From assembly GCA_018292915.2 (NCBI GenBank), contig JACVVK020000005.1, forward strand, positions 2,335,001 to 2,399,000: a DNA stretch of 64,000 nt. Reading direction: 5' to 3'. The position numbers were made by a program, and so were the translations under genes. The notes beneath the pieces were generated by a model. That model searched no databases and was not told where the DNA came from. It was given only the letters and a program-made list of their open reading frames with translations. Shown one piece after another: positions 31,105 through 41,615 of the stretch. This DNA comes from Batillaria attramentaria. Its lineage: Eukaryota > Mollusca > Gastropoda > Batillariidae. The stretch's first letter is position 1. Each line of letters opens with the position of its first letter.

Positions 31105-31429
31105 ATTCCGGCGTTCCCTCTAAAATAAACTAGATACAAGTCTCTTTCACTAAAATAATTCTAACTGATGTCGATCTGTCACAGAAGAAAACGACATTTA
31201 TTTACTTTATTTAATCAAGTTCAACTTTATTTTTTTCTACGTCAGCGTTTCCTTTGTTTATTTGCGTTTTCTTCGGTTTTTTCGTTTCCCAGGTCTTTTT
31301 ATTGTTGAAGAGAGGGGGAGGGAGAGGGGGGTGTTAAAATATTCTGGGTTTTTTTTTTCTTCCTTAAATAAAGAAGTTTAAAAAAAAAAAATTCTTGGTG
31401 TCATGCCAGATCCGTATTTCTTCGGCCAT
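31105..31429. other. AT-rich unassigned sequence
   Basis: T-runs and A-runs near 31,345-31,392 and purine-rich words near 31,305-31,335. Nothing coding. Confidence 0.5.
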
Positions 31430-31620
31430 TTAACTCCTGATTCGAACACCGCCGTCAGACTCACCACAGCATGAAAATCCAAACACGTCGACCGCGAGCT
31501 GGTAATTTTTCCCGCCACTGGCTACACCAGCGCCACCAAGCGAGTTAGTATCCCATGAGCCCCTGGGGCAAGGCGCGGTGCATGTCGGGAAGGCGAGGGG
31601 CTGGATTACGCTAACGAGAA

Positions 31621-31965
31621 TCATCGAGCTATGAAGCAATTAACCACGGATTTTCCTTCCATGCAGCCAACGAACGCTGCGTGACCTTTGGAACCGTTGC
31701 AGACGTCACAAACTGAAAGTCGTCCTGTACCGGTGTACGCCAAACCTCTTTCAAACGACGCGGCTTCTGGGAAGGGCGCTTCAGATTCAACCAAACGGAA
31801 AATGCTTTCACGGTCGATCACGTAATCAACTCGTGTCGGTTTTTTGGTTTTTGTCAAATGCCAGAATAGAATTGACCACACTTCAACGAACACGGAGAAT
31901 TCTCCCAAGGCATTTTGGGTAATTGTTACGCACACATCACGCAGAAATAAAACTAGCCCCTCCAA
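31621..31965 (-). CDS. Hypothetical 114-residue ORF, doubtful
   Basis: A simple-repeat-free minus-strand frame with mixed composition, including a CDVCNGSKGHAAFVGC stretch whose three cysteines and histidine resemble a metal-binding cluster only loosely. No family recognised, no clear splice context, no shared repeat. A second small frame (31,430-31,639) follows on the same strand. It could be an exon or chance. Confidence 0.15.
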   Translation of the reverse strand: MEGLVLFLRDVCVTITQNALGEFSVFVEVWSILFWHLTKTKKPTRVDYVIDRESIFRLVESEAPFPEAASFERGLAYTGTGRLSVCDVCNGSKGHAAFVGCMEGKSVVNCFIAR

Positions 31966-32090
31966 TCTATCTTCTTGTTCATCTGGAGAGTGTCACACAA
32001 AGTGAACTTGTATTTACTCGTCTTTTTGTTTTCACAGTGTCAGGAAACCTTGAAACCTGGAAGAAGTAGACACTGAATATCATGCTAAGA

Positions 32091-32094
<4 letters not shown>

Positions 32095-32144
<50 letters not shown>

Positions 32145-32172
32145 GTGTGTGTGTGTGTGTGTGCGCGCGCGC
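32095..32172. repeat. (TG)n ending in (GC)n
   Basis: About 67 bp of TG with one phase slip, ending in gcgcgcgcgc. It directly abuts the second 64 bp repeat, whose first bases gcgcgtagc merge with the GC run. Confidence 0.97.
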
Positions 32173-32232
32173 GTAGCAAAATCTGCCCCGTCTCATAAAG
32201 TTGTTTCTCTATAGAGAAACAACTTAAAAAGG
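32169..32232 (+). repeat. 64 bp repeat with 28 bp palindrome, copy 2
   Basis: Perfect match to 30,572-30,635. Together they flank 1,533 bp containing the 31.0 kb hairpin and the 31.6-31.97 kb ORF. Sequence on either side differs between copies. Confidence 0.95.
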
Positions 32233-32705
32233 ATGATATTTTACAACAACAACAACAACAAACAAACAAACAACACAAACAATAACAAACGGAAATCAAA
32301 ACCAAGGTACATTTGAAAAAACACAGGCCCATACCACAATACAACATAACTTTTTCTTTCACGTCTCACACACACACATACACACACACACACAGAGAGA
32401 CAGGCGCCAAAGACCGCGCGTGACAACTGAATGTTAACTCGGACTCTGGCCAAAGGCTTCGCCACAGGAACCTCCGAGGACTCTCAGAAGAATGACACGA
32501 GTTTCGTGCAAGTTCCCAGACGAGCCTAACGTCCTCCGGCAGAACGCTGTGATGGTCTTCGAGAACGGTCTGGAGGCGACGAAAAAATTGCCTGCCCTGA
32601 GGTCGGCAAACAGACCCGGTGCCAATGATGGTTGCCTTGTCGGCGTTAGGAAGCGTGAGGTTTTGGCCCAACTGTGGTACGGCGCCTGTAGGAAGATCTG
32701 TGGTG
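32233..32705. other. Unassigned sequence, mixed composition
   Basis: AAC/AAAC runs to about 32,290, a CA-rich word near 32,368-32,395, then about 300 bp of GC-balanced sequence with overlapping frames on both strands (77 aa plus, 101 aa minus). Neither has a recognised domain. Confidence 0.4.
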
Positions 32706-32708
32706 GGG

Positions 32709-32834
32709 GTTGGTTAGTTCGTTAGTTATTTAGGGCTTAACGTCACGCAAGCAACAAAGCAAAGTCTTCCTCCGCCAGGTCGTTAAAAGATAACAGGTAT
32801 TCCTTAAAACAAGATGTAAATATATCTTAAAAAA
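32709..32834 (-). mobile_element. Dispersed repeat family E, reverse copy
   Basis: Starts with the complemented tail (gttagttcgttagttattta), then gggcttaacgtcacgcaagc and aaagtcttcct, and ends aacaagatgtaaatatatct, as expected of the reverse of 49,234-49,366. SINE A inserted 14 bp further on. Confidence 0.65.
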
Positions 32835-32848
32835 TCTATCTGGTTTAA

Positions 32849-33025
32849 GGGGAGCCGGGGTGGCCGAATGGTAGAGCGTTGGACTTCCAATGCTCGGGTC
32901 GTGAGTTGTAACTTGAATCCCGGCTGGGGCCAAATATTTGTGCTTGCTTTTTCATCGCTGCCCCGTCTTTGATATCACCCGTATGTGGCGGAAAAGGACG
33001 TGAAACTCCCAAACACCCACCCACC
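32849..33025 (+). mobile_element. SINE family A with 11 bp target-site duplication
   Basis: Near-consensus: ggggagccggggtggccgaa, atggtagagcgttggacttc, a 7 bp insertion in the B-box (gagttgtaacttgaatccc), ccaaatatttgtgct, gatatcacccgtatgtggcg, ggaaaaggacgtgaaac and the ACCC tail. The 11 bp ctatctggttt lies at 32,836-32,846 and again at 33,026-33,036. Confidence 0.95.
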
Positions 33026-33036
33026 CTATCTGGTTT

Positions 33037-33358
33037 GAATGAGAAACAGGTTTCAAAACTTAGAAGACTGAACAAGAAGAGGTCGTTGGAAGTCGGCGTA
33101 ATTTGGGAATATCTATATTTTATAAAAAGAGTGTTACGTGTCGAATGTGTTGAAGAGCCCGTCGTCTTATCGAGGTGAAACGATGACACACAGGCGAACA
33201 ACTCCTCACGTAGCGAGTTCTTATGGACTGCTGGTTAGTTTTTAACTCACAGAAGACACGTGAGTGCGTAGAAAAGTTATAACCGAGTGGAGTTTATTAC
33301 AGCACTTCTCTGGTGTTACACAGCACTTTCAAGCTTCGCAAATACAAGCTTCTCTCGT

Positions 33359-33391
<33 letters not shown>

Positions 33392-33814
33392 AACATCTCA
33401 GGGCCTTATATACAGACACAGCATTCCAGCACATTCTGGACCACTTTTATAGAAGAACCGATCAGAATGTGAATCACCTTATTACTATTTTAAAACTAAA
33501 GGAGAATCCAGAATAATCAAGTACCTGCCCGCCGAACCTAGGCGGGTTATATAACACCTTCTAATGGTAAACAAGTCATAACAAAGCGATTTGCACGAAA
33601 TTTCCGAGCGACTCGGCTCTAGGCCCTGTGCATACCGCCGCCCGAGGCGAAATAGCTACAGTCAAAACAAGGTCACCACTTCTCGAATACCCGTGATAAC
33701 AATTAGAAACTTCTGGATCACGTGAAACAGATTTACAGTACTAAAACAGAATATGCACTAAACGTTGCAACTTCTCTGTCTCACTAACTACAGAAAAACA
33801 TTACAGCTGTTATC
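33037..33814. other. Unassigned sequence with short (CA)n
   Basis: Holds (CA)n at 33,360-33,390 and mixed sequence. Short frames are partly repeat translation. No gene. Confidence 0.45.
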
Positions 33815-34117
33815 CTACAGCACACAAACAAAATTAATACAAACAAAATGGCACAGCCACGCTCGTAACAATGAGTCAACCTCTTTTAAGAAATTGAAGA
33901 TGTTGTCAGGGGGGACATCCCTGAACAACACCTTCAATGAACTGGCACGGTAATATTTGTCGCGAGTGTCAGTGAGAACCGCGCGCGACAGTAAAATATG
34001 TTCAGCTGTGTACGGTTGATGGCATGGAATACACCAAGGGTTGTGGTGGTGATGGAAATGATACACGAGAGATGGAGTGAAGTGAAACTGCTCGTGCTGA
34101 TTTCGCCGGCCTCTCAT
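33815..34117 (-). pseudogene. Non-LTR retrotransposon C-terminal fragment (LINE copy 4)
   Basis: A 100-residue minus-strand frame reads …PWCIPCHQPYTAEHILLSRA, then TDTRDKYYRASSLKVLFRDV and PPDNIFNFLKEVDSLLRAWL. The pattern CX2C…H..LL.C…R..Y…LK.LF..v.p..i..FLKE is the usual post-RT C-terminus of I/Jockey-type LINEs. The last zinc-ligand Cys is Arg here (ILLSR). The frame is open, but it begins mid-domain and the RT part is absent. Confidence 0.8.
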
Positions 34118-34993
34118 CTCATCTCATTTCTGCCAGAGTTCATAATCACCAAAAGCCCAACAGACCTCAAACCTTCACAACAACAGGAACAACAACAATA
34201 ATATGATGAACAACAATATGACCAACAGCACGACTACAAAGCCGTTAATGCGATCTGATAAGATCAAGATTAGACCCACACACGCAAAACCTCAAAGCCG
34301 AAAGCTGTGCACACGAGAAGTTCATGAGTAGAAAAATCCCTAAAGTTAAACTTTTTTTTCATCCGAAATGTGAGAAGAAAAAAAAAAAGAAAAAAAAGAA
34401 AGAAAAATATTTTTAAAAAATAAAACCCATTATAGTCCAACATTTCCCCCCCTCTTTCTCTTCAGGGGATATTGCGCACGAACTATCTCCGAAGTTAGAA
34501 ATAATTAACTCGCAGTCTGTTTACATCAGGTCTGTTCCTTCCGATCAACGCCGTGAAGACACTCTGAGAGCCGCCTCTTCTGACTCAGATCGGGGCACAT
34601 ACGGGCACTTCAGATTATCTCCCTTCTAACCGAACAGTTGTGTCCCTTGTTGAAGAGCCCGTTGTTTCCGGGCACTGGCCACGATTCAGGTCAAGAGGTA
34701 CCTCCTTCTTTTTGTGTTTTTGGGAGGGGCAGGGGGCACCCGTATAATCCTTCAAAAAATATCACAATGTCTGATGATGCCAGTTTTAAATGTTTCTGGG
34801 TTTGCTTTATGTTCGATTAACAAAAACAGACGTAAAATAATAATAATATAAAAAAATATCAAAATGGGCCACCCTGACCCTCTCCCAGTTTCCTTCAAGG
34901 AACATATCAACACCCCACTCCCCTCCCCCCCCCCCCTCCCCGCGCCCTCCACCTACAACCCCATCCCCCTCTCTGAAAAATAAAAGGAAAAGC

Positions 34994-34995
<2 letters not shown>
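34118..34995. other. Unassigned sequence
   Basis: A-rich run near 34,379-34,425 and C-runs near 34,921-34,937; otherwise unremarkable. No gene. Confidence 0.5.

Positions 34996-35042
<47 letters not shown>
34996..35042. repeat. (CA)n microsatellite
   Basis: About 46 bp of pure CA. Confidence 0.97.
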
Positions 35043-35047
<5 letters not shown>

Positions 35048-35262
35048 TACTTTTCTTTCTTCGCTCGCTGGTCCATGCAATCTATTCCTCCGGAACTGAT
35101 CTTCCGCTGTAATTAAACCATTGTGTCTGTTTCCTTAAATCATGCCCTACACTTTTACATCGACAAATCAACTTTTAAAAATGTTTCCTATACACGCACA
35201 TTAAGTAATTCACCGCAAAAACGGCGTTAAAACATCTGAACAGTTTCGTACTCATGCACTAG

Positions 35263-35430
35263 TCTGAATTATGAACTAATGACGTCACGGTCAATTGACC
35301 CACTGAAAATCATATATGCATGACACGCGCATATCTGGCTTTTGTTCTGAATTATGGAATACTGACGTCAGGGCCAATCGTTTCAATGAACATGTCACAC
35401 GCATGTCACGCTTCTGGGCAGGTTCGTTCA
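35263..35430. repeat. 83 bp two-unit duplication, each with tgacgtca
   Basis: tctgaattatg starts each unit (35,263 and 35,346). Both hold a perfect CRE palindrome tgacgtca (35,280-35,287 and 35,363-35,370), then caat…, catgacacgcgcat / catgtcacgcttct-like words and tctgg. Elsewhere the units have diverged, so the retained CREs stand out. Confidence 0.6.
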
Positions 35431-35567
35431 GTTCGAACCGTTGAAGTGGAAAGTTCAAGACAATAAACACGACTGTCATTAAAGTGCATTTGAAAACAAT
35501 CTCGAAACCGTGCCAGGTTACAGGGTAGGATTTAGTTGTCAGTTTGACGTTTAAAAAGCTAAAGATC

Positions 35568-35582
35568 GCGCGCGCGCACGCA

Positions 35583-35614
<32 letters not shown>

Positions 35615-35627
35615 CACACACACCACC

Positions 35628-35659
<32 letters not shown>

Positions 35660-35960
35660 CCCACACCCCGTCCCAAAAACAAAACAAAACAAAACACAAA
35701 CAAAGAAACTTAAAAAAGAAGCTAAAAACCCCAAACAAAACAAAACAACCACCACCACCACCAACAACAACAAACACCCAGAAACAAAACAAAACAAAAC
35801 ACCCCCCCCCCCCAAAAAAAAAAAACAAAAACAAAAAAAACACCAAACAACAACAACAACAACAACAACAAACAAACAAACAAACAAACAAACAAAAAAC
35901 GAGATAAAAATCAAACAAACCCCAAACCAAACAAACATAAACAACAAAAAAACGAATAAG
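35568..35960. repeat. Long A/C-rich composite repeat
   Basis: (CGCA)n, (CA)n, (CAC)n, (AAC)n, AAAAC pentamers, a C-run at 35,801-35,813 and AAAC tetramers succeed one another for almost 400 bp. All the 140-218 residue frames on both strands are low-complexity products of this block. Confidence 0.95.
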
Positions 35961-37093
35961 CAAACTTGACCGAGGAACAGTTTTTTCTTTACGCAAATTT
36001 AGAAAAATGGCTATGTCAAACACCGGAAATGAAGGAATGAATGAATCCAATTTTTGTTTTTGGTTATACGTGTATACACTAAACACAAACGTAGAACGTA
36101 ACGGAAATTTAATTAGGTTAGAAATCTACGACCAAAGACGAGTTTCCACATTAAGTTTACCTTATTACTGAAAATCCACAGTTAACTTAGTCAGGTTCCA
36201 AAGGGTTATTGTGATGTATTTAGATCCCACAAAGCTTTATACACTGGCTCCTTCATTCGCTGGGCGGGAGTTGTCAATAGCGGGTGCTTGTGTATTGGAA
36301 AAAAAAAAAAAGAAGACAAACAAGAAGAAAAATCACCAGAGGATATGTAAAAAATCCCATCTTGATGAACATTGAAAGTTCAATTGGAGAAAAGTAGAAA
36401 AAGAAGAAGAAAACGACGAAAAATCTAGATCCACAAGTGCAGTAGTGAAGGTAAGACTGAGGACAGCAGGAAAGGAACCGTTAGGATCATAGCAGGTTCA
36501 ACAGCAACGACGTTAAAAAAATAAAAAAATAAAAAAATAAAAAAAGGAGTAAAACTCAGTAAATCCAGCCGAACACCCACTTAAGACATCAGACAGGGCA
36601 TAAAGAAAGAAAAGGAGAACAGAAGGGCAGACAATCCAGCATCCTAGGCTCCTAGAGTTACTAGCCTTGTGTCCGATGTCGCCTTTGAAACGTTCAGCAC
36701 AGACCGAGACGTCGTCCGTAGCGGATTAGCAGACGTCAGTTCGACACCGCCAAACCACAGCCACCATATGCCAGCGAAACCCGACCCTGTCATTGCGCGA
36801 GTTAACTCCCGCTGCTGCAGGAGTTTTCCGCCCCTGATCCCGTGACATGATTACGACACATTGCTCAGATGTTGGGCTGCTCAGGCTGATAGTTATAATT
36901 AAGTTGTTACGGGGTCGTATTCAGGTGCACTGACAAGTCTTTAGGAAGTTTGTGGCGAGGAAAACGATCCTGGTTTCAAGCCATACGGGAAGAGTAATAG
37001 GATAAGCTTGTCAGTGTCACGACATGTCACGTGGTACTAGTAAGGGGGGGTTGACTGAAATTGTGCAGTGCATAGTGTAAGAAAGGGTGCAAT
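35961..37093. other. Unassigned sequence
   Basis: AT-rich to about 36,640, including (TAAAAAA)n near 36,514-36,545, then about 400 bp of balanced unique sequence (36,640-37,060). No open frame worth calling. Confidence 0.5.
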
Positions 37094-37104
37094 ATTTTAG
37101 GTAG

Positions 37105-37216
37105 GGTGGTCGGGTGTTTGGGAGTTTTAACGTCCTTTTCCACCACGCCTATGTCATTCCAAAGACGGGGCAACGAGAAAATGACTCGAGCATTGAAACT
37201 CCAACGCCTCTGCAGA
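37105..37216 (-). mobile_element. SINE family A with 11 bp target duplication and internal deletion
   Basis: Has the tail (ggtggtcgggtgtttgggag), acgtccttttccaccacg, aaagacggggcaacgagaaa, then jumps to actcgagcattgaaactcca, losing about 45 bp including the tRNA-body junction, and also lacks the last bases of the head. Flanks attttaggtag (37,094-37,104 and 37,217-37,227) are identical, so the deletion may predate insertion. Confidence 0.85.
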
Positions 37217-37227
37217 ATTTTAGGTAG

Positions 37228-37656
37228 CGAGTAAGAAATGAAAGAATGCGTGATGACAAAGAGACTTTACATATTATTTGTCAATATTTATTTATTTATT
37301 GTTAGAAACGGTACAATATATTAGGTCAGAAAGAAGGCAGGAGCGCACATTTATTTATTTATTTATTTATTTCCGTTCTCCAACATTTGACTGTCCTTCT
37401 TACGAAACGAGTTCATGATCACTCAAATGCAATTGCCGAATAACTAATAAAACATTTCTGGGTTTTTAAAAAAAAAAATCATTTTTGCGAGTTAGTCTGT
37501 AGCCCGCTGTACATCATCCAAAAAGGTTCTGCAGATGTCATCCGTACCAAGACAAGACGTGAACGGCTAAGTCTGTCAATATATCATATTTTTTTGGGGC
37601 CATTTTTATTACGTTTTTCGAAGCCGCAAACACCAACCCACCCTCTGTCTGTCTCA

Positions 37657-37694
<38 letters not shown>

Positions 37695-38475
37695 GTGCAG
37701 CAGTCAATTTTGACAGGTCTCCCTTTCAGTCACCACAAGCGAGATTGTTCCCCCCGGCTCGGCTTTGTGATGGGCGCAGTTGGTCTGGCCCCGAATAAAC
37801 TGCAACACTTCATGAATTAATCATCACAAGCGCGACTAGCGCGCTGGCCTCAACAAGCGGTGTAAATTGAAGCGATCCCGTGGCTCCTCCCACCCAATTA
37901 GAACGCAGCCTTCCCTTCGCTGCGGGCTACGCCGCTTCCGGCAGGGGGGCAGACGGGGCAAGATCAGATAACTCTGTGGGCACAAAAGCCTGGAAACAGT
38001 TGTCTTTTCGTGGGTGACGCTTGGGGGCGATCGCTGGCGACACATTGTGGTCGGGCCTCCCTCATGTTACATGGGAAGGGGTTAACCTTTAGTTTGCTGC
38101 CGATTAAAAGAGAAATGGGAGTAAGGCTGACGTGGGGACATTGGGACACGGACCCCACACAGATTTGTTTTCATCGCCGCCGCTGTGGTGTTACTTTGCG
38201 CTGTCCAACCAGCTTCAAGCCAATTACCGCGTAAAGTCTTAACTGCTGTTTAATTGTATCTCCGAGAAAAGTTTTTAAGCAGGAATATCTCAATAAGACC
38301 TTTTTTTTCTTTTTTTTGAATGTGAAAATATACCCCCCCCCCCAAAAAAAAAATAAAAAAATCCTCACCGACAGATCTTTTGTTTCGTCTCTTATTCCTG
38401 GTGAAAATAATCATAGCTTCTTTCACTGTTAGAAATCATGTGTGTACCAATATGCGCTTGCATAATTAACTCAAT
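37228..38475. other. Unassigned sequence
   Basis: Contains (TTTA)n near 37,287-37,372, CTGT/CT repeats near 37,640-37,694, a GC-balanced repeat-poor block at 37,740-38,240 that could be conserved non-coding DNA, and T/C/A runs near 38,302-38,360. Small frames have no domains. Confidence 0.45.
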
Positions 38476-38720
38476 CCTACCAAGTAATTTTGGGGTCGTG
38501 CACCAGTGGCATCACTTTTTAAAAAATCATAATTAATAATCATAATTTATGCCAGCATGGATATAGATTTGGCTTCGTGGGAGTGTAGCACTTTGTACTT
38601 GTGTTTGTTGCAACAAGGAACCATTAATCTTTCCTGATTTTCGCATACAGTGCGGGCAAAAACCGAAAAAGGGTCCAAAACTGACGTGGAATACTCGTGC
38701 GCGGTACGGCGAAATGTGTT
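38476..38720 (-). mobile_element. Dispersed repeat family B, reverse copy
   Basis: Reads, reversed, as the family: ccaagtaattttggggtcgt, gcaccagtggc, aattaataatcataatttat, gcatggatatagattt, tgtttgttgcaacaaggaac, gattttcgcatacag, gggcaaaaaccgaaaaag, tactcgtgcgcggtacggcg, aaatgtgtt. Uninterrupted; about 245 bp. Confidence 0.75.
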
Positions 38721-38786
38721 ATCATGAAAGAAATGTGGAACATACATCCACGAAAACAATGTGATATATTTTTAAAAAAAAACAAC

Positions 38787-38788
38787 AT

Positions 38789-38825
<37 letters not shown>
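38787..38825. repeat. (AAC)n trinucleotide repeat
   Basis: About 13 AAC triplets; opposite-strand frames read poly-Cys. Confidence 0.95.
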
Positions 38826-38912
38826 ACATGCAAGCAAATGCACCATTTTCCCCTCTCCCTTTCAGTCAACCGGTTCAAACAAGACCAGCCTCATATGGTG
38901 CCCATGCGCAAA

Positions 38913-39029
38913 ATGGCGGCGACGGTTGACTGCCACAACTCTAAAGCCCGGGCCCCACCCCTATTTTTGGCCCCGGGCTGGAAAATGAGAACACGAATTA
39001 GTTTATTTACCGATACCCCCGCTGTTTAG
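38913..39029 (+). CDS. Hypothetical 38-codon ORF at an aaaatggcggcg start, doubtful
   Basis: Begins with the YY1-like/strong-context word gcaaaatggcggcgacgg, preceded by cccatgcgca, and encodes a short Ala/Pro/Arg-rich peptide ending at TAG. Such words are typical of housekeeping first exons, but no donor site or family is evident. Confidence 0.12.
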   Translation: MAATVDCHNSKARAPPLFLAPGWKMRTRISLFTDTPAV

Positions 39030-39252
39030 ATTGTAGTGTTTGTTTCACAAATGTTCACCCAGCTAAATTTCGCGCCAGAGGCACCGTTCTAATGACGGAG
39101 GGTAGTGGAGGGGGTAGGGACACGGCGGGTGGGTGGGTGGGTCAGTAGGGGAAGGGGGTCTCAGATGAGCAGACGAGAGGGGGGGGGGGGGGCAAATGGA
39201 GCAGCAGTCTGTCGGTCGATCGTGTGTTCCTTGTTTTGTACCTTATATGAAG

Positions 39253-39254
<2 letters not shown>

Positions 39255-39332
<78 letters not shown>
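39255..39332. repeat. (TG)n microsatellite
   Basis: About 78 bp of pure TG, preceded at 39,179-39,192 by a run of about 13 G. Confidence 0.97.
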
Positions 39333-39334
<2 letters not shown>

Positions 39335-39436
39335 GTTGAGGAAACACTAAGGGATGCCTACTTGTTTATTTGTCTACTGATTTGTCGCTTGAAACGAACT
39401 CTCTGCCAGCCATCTTGAGATGATCGTTTAGAAAAC

Positions 39437-39443
39437 ACGCGCG

Positions 39444-39534
<91 letters not shown>
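39437..39534. repeat. (CG)n then (CA)n
   Basis: cgcgcgcgcgcg at 39,438-39,451 followed by about 82 bp of CA, mirroring the TG-to-CG transition at 9.74 kb. Confidence 0.97.
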
Positions 39535-39536
<2 letters not shown>

Positions 39537-39654
39537 TCGAAATATGTAATTATTTGTTTGCAAAGTTTTCATTTCGATCTGAAAAATAACTGGAAGCAAA
39601 TTTAACGTACGCAACAATTAAACTTTGAGCCCCTCGACACAGGAAAAATAAACT

Positions 39655-39655
<1 letters not shown>

Positions 39656-39736
<81 letters not shown>

Positions 39737-40045
39737 ATAACGGATTTTACATTCACAAAACGATTCCCGCATGTTAAAAGAAGAAGAAGAAGAAGAAGGA
39801 AGAAAAAAAAAAAAAAAAAGGAAAACGACGTGGATGAAATCGAAATATGACAAGTGGAACTAACCATTCGTTTCCTTCCGAAAAAAGAAAAGAAGAGAAA
39901 AGAAAAAAAAAAAAAGGAGGGGGTTGCTGGTGGGGGTGGGGGGGGGTAGGAGAAGTGCGGAGAAGAATAATAGAAGAAAACAAAAAAGAGAGAAAGAAAG
40001 AAGAAATAACGCCCCCCCCCCCAAAAAAAAAACAAAACAAAACAA

Positions 40046-40078
<33 letters not shown>

Positions 40079-40260
40079 ACCAAACAAACAAACAAACAAA
40101 ACCCCAAAACCCAAACAACAACAACAGCAACAACCAAAAAAAACAAAAACAACCAAACAAACAACAAAACAAAACAAAACAGAAAAAAAAAACAGAAAAA
40201 AGGGAAGGAAAAAGAAAGAAGAAAGAAAGAAAGAAAGAAAGAAAGCATAAAAGGGGGTAA
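39656..40260. repeat. (GA)n and a purine/A-rich composite
   Basis: About 78 bp of (GA)n, then (AAG)n near 39,777-39,797, A/G-rich runs, a G-run, a C-run near 40,013-40,022, AAC and AAAC repeats and (GAAA)n near 40,218-40,245. The 272-residue minus-strand frame, the longest in the window, is only this cluster read backwards. Confidence 0.95.
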
Positions 40261-41006
40261 ACTTGCTTTACCACACCACGCTCTCTGAGAACGATTCGCT
40301 GCAAATGCAATAAAAGTAGAGAAGCCGAAAACGACTTCACAAGAGACTGTTAAACGGTCAAAACACACCCTAGTATCTCCTCGCTGCAGTCCATCAAAAT
40401 TCGACTCGTGCTGACGTCGACTAATTTATTATGCTGTAGAGTGTAGACCAAGTAGTCCTGGTAGCACGTGACCGAGTACGGGTAAGGGATGTTACTCTCA
40501 GGCCTTGTAGAAAATTGATTTAGAGTTATCGCGGTTTGGGAATTGAATAATAGCGTTGGTTGATTCCTTAGATTTTTTAAAAAGATTTTTTAAAACGATT
40601 TTTTAAAACGATTTTTATTATTTTATGTTTTTAACGTTTTTTTAACGGGGGAGGGGGGGGGGGAAGGAGGAGGAGGGAGGATATGAAAACGTGCTGCGTT
40701 CCAAGTAATAAACAGTTGTAATGTCTAATGAACATTTAATTACAGTTATCATCAAATTATAATTATCTTGGTCGTCAGCTGTGAACTTGAACATAAATAA
40801 ATAAATATTATAAGTTATTATATTATAAGAAAAAAATCATTTAAAATAATTTTACTTGCTTTTTGTTCTGGTTGTGTTCCAGTTCGTCGAGAGTAATCCA
40901 AGGCCGTTTTCAATGCTGTCTTTCAACACTTCGCTGCCACGAAATCAACATTTTCAGCTGCAGATCACGCAAACCGGAGTTCAGTATTTTCTGAGGGGAG
41001 CATGCG
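40261..41006. other. AT-rich unassigned sequence
   Basis: Includes four imperfect 13 bp gattttttaaaac units near 40,569-40,620, a G-run near 40,649-40,672 and short (AAAT)n. Nothing coding. Confidence 0.5.
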
Positions 41007-41268
41007 GGTGTAACATGGGGGATGTACTCCCCAGCTGCATAAACTCCGGGGCACATCCCGCGTTAACACTGGATCTACTCCCTGTAGTCTAAACCAGACA
41101 TACTCCACCCTCCCACGCCAGATTTACGAACAAGCTGGAACCACCCCAATAATGAAACAAATCATTAGTCTTTTGTTTGGTTTAGACTCATGGGAGTACT
41201 TCCAGCTTTAACGCGGGATGTGCCCCCGGAGTGTACGCAGTTGGGGTGTATATCCGGTTTGTTACACC
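41007..41268. mobile_element. 262 bp hairpin/MITE-like element with ~90 bp inverted arms
   Basis: Left arm 41,007-41,096 and right arm 41,178-41,268 are reverse complements at about 80 percent by eye, meeting around an 81 bp loop. Perfect blocks include ggtgtaaca at the tips, actccgggg, gcacatcccgcgttaa and agtctaaacca at the loop. No target duplication is visible; SINE A begins right at the right tip. Confidence 0.85.
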
Positions 41269-41615
41269 AGGACAGCCAAACTGGTAGAGCATTGGACTTT
41301 CAATGCTATGGCTATGAGTTCGAATCTTGAATGGGGGGTGAGGGGGTGGGGGGGGGGGGAAGAGAGAGACGGGGGGGAAAAAAAAGAAAAAAAAAAAGAA
41401 AAAAAGGAAGAAAAAAAAAAGAAGGATAAAAGAAGGATAAAAAGAAGGGGGGAAAAAGAAGGGAAAAGAGAAAATAAAACAAACAAACAAGCAAAAACAA
41501 AAAAAGAAAAAAATCTGAAAAAAAAGAAGAAAAAATCTGGCGTTTTCCTCGTTGCCCCGTCATTTGTATCACCTTTACGCAGTCACGGAAAAAGACGTTA
41601 AACCAACGAAAACAA
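41263..41615 (+). mobile_element. SINE family A split by a purine-rich run
   Basis: Head (ccaaactggtagagcattgg, gagttcgaatc) at 41,263-41,330 and body (ttcctcgttgccccgtcatt, acgttaaaccaacg) at 41,540-41,615. Between them lie about 200 bp of G- and A-rich simple sequence (41,331-41,537). The missing middle (ccaaatatttgtgctggc) suggests replacement, not pure insertion. Confidence 0.7.

Noticed and set aside
35291..35947. 218 aa minus-strand ORF
   Set aside because: Almost wholly a translation of the A/C-rich composite repeat at 35,568-35,960.
39550..40368. Longest ORF in the window (272 aa, minus strand)
   Set aside because: It is Phe/Leu/Val/Cys and Ser/Leu runs produced by reading A-rich, AAC and (GA)n repeats backwards; no domain and no conserved composition.
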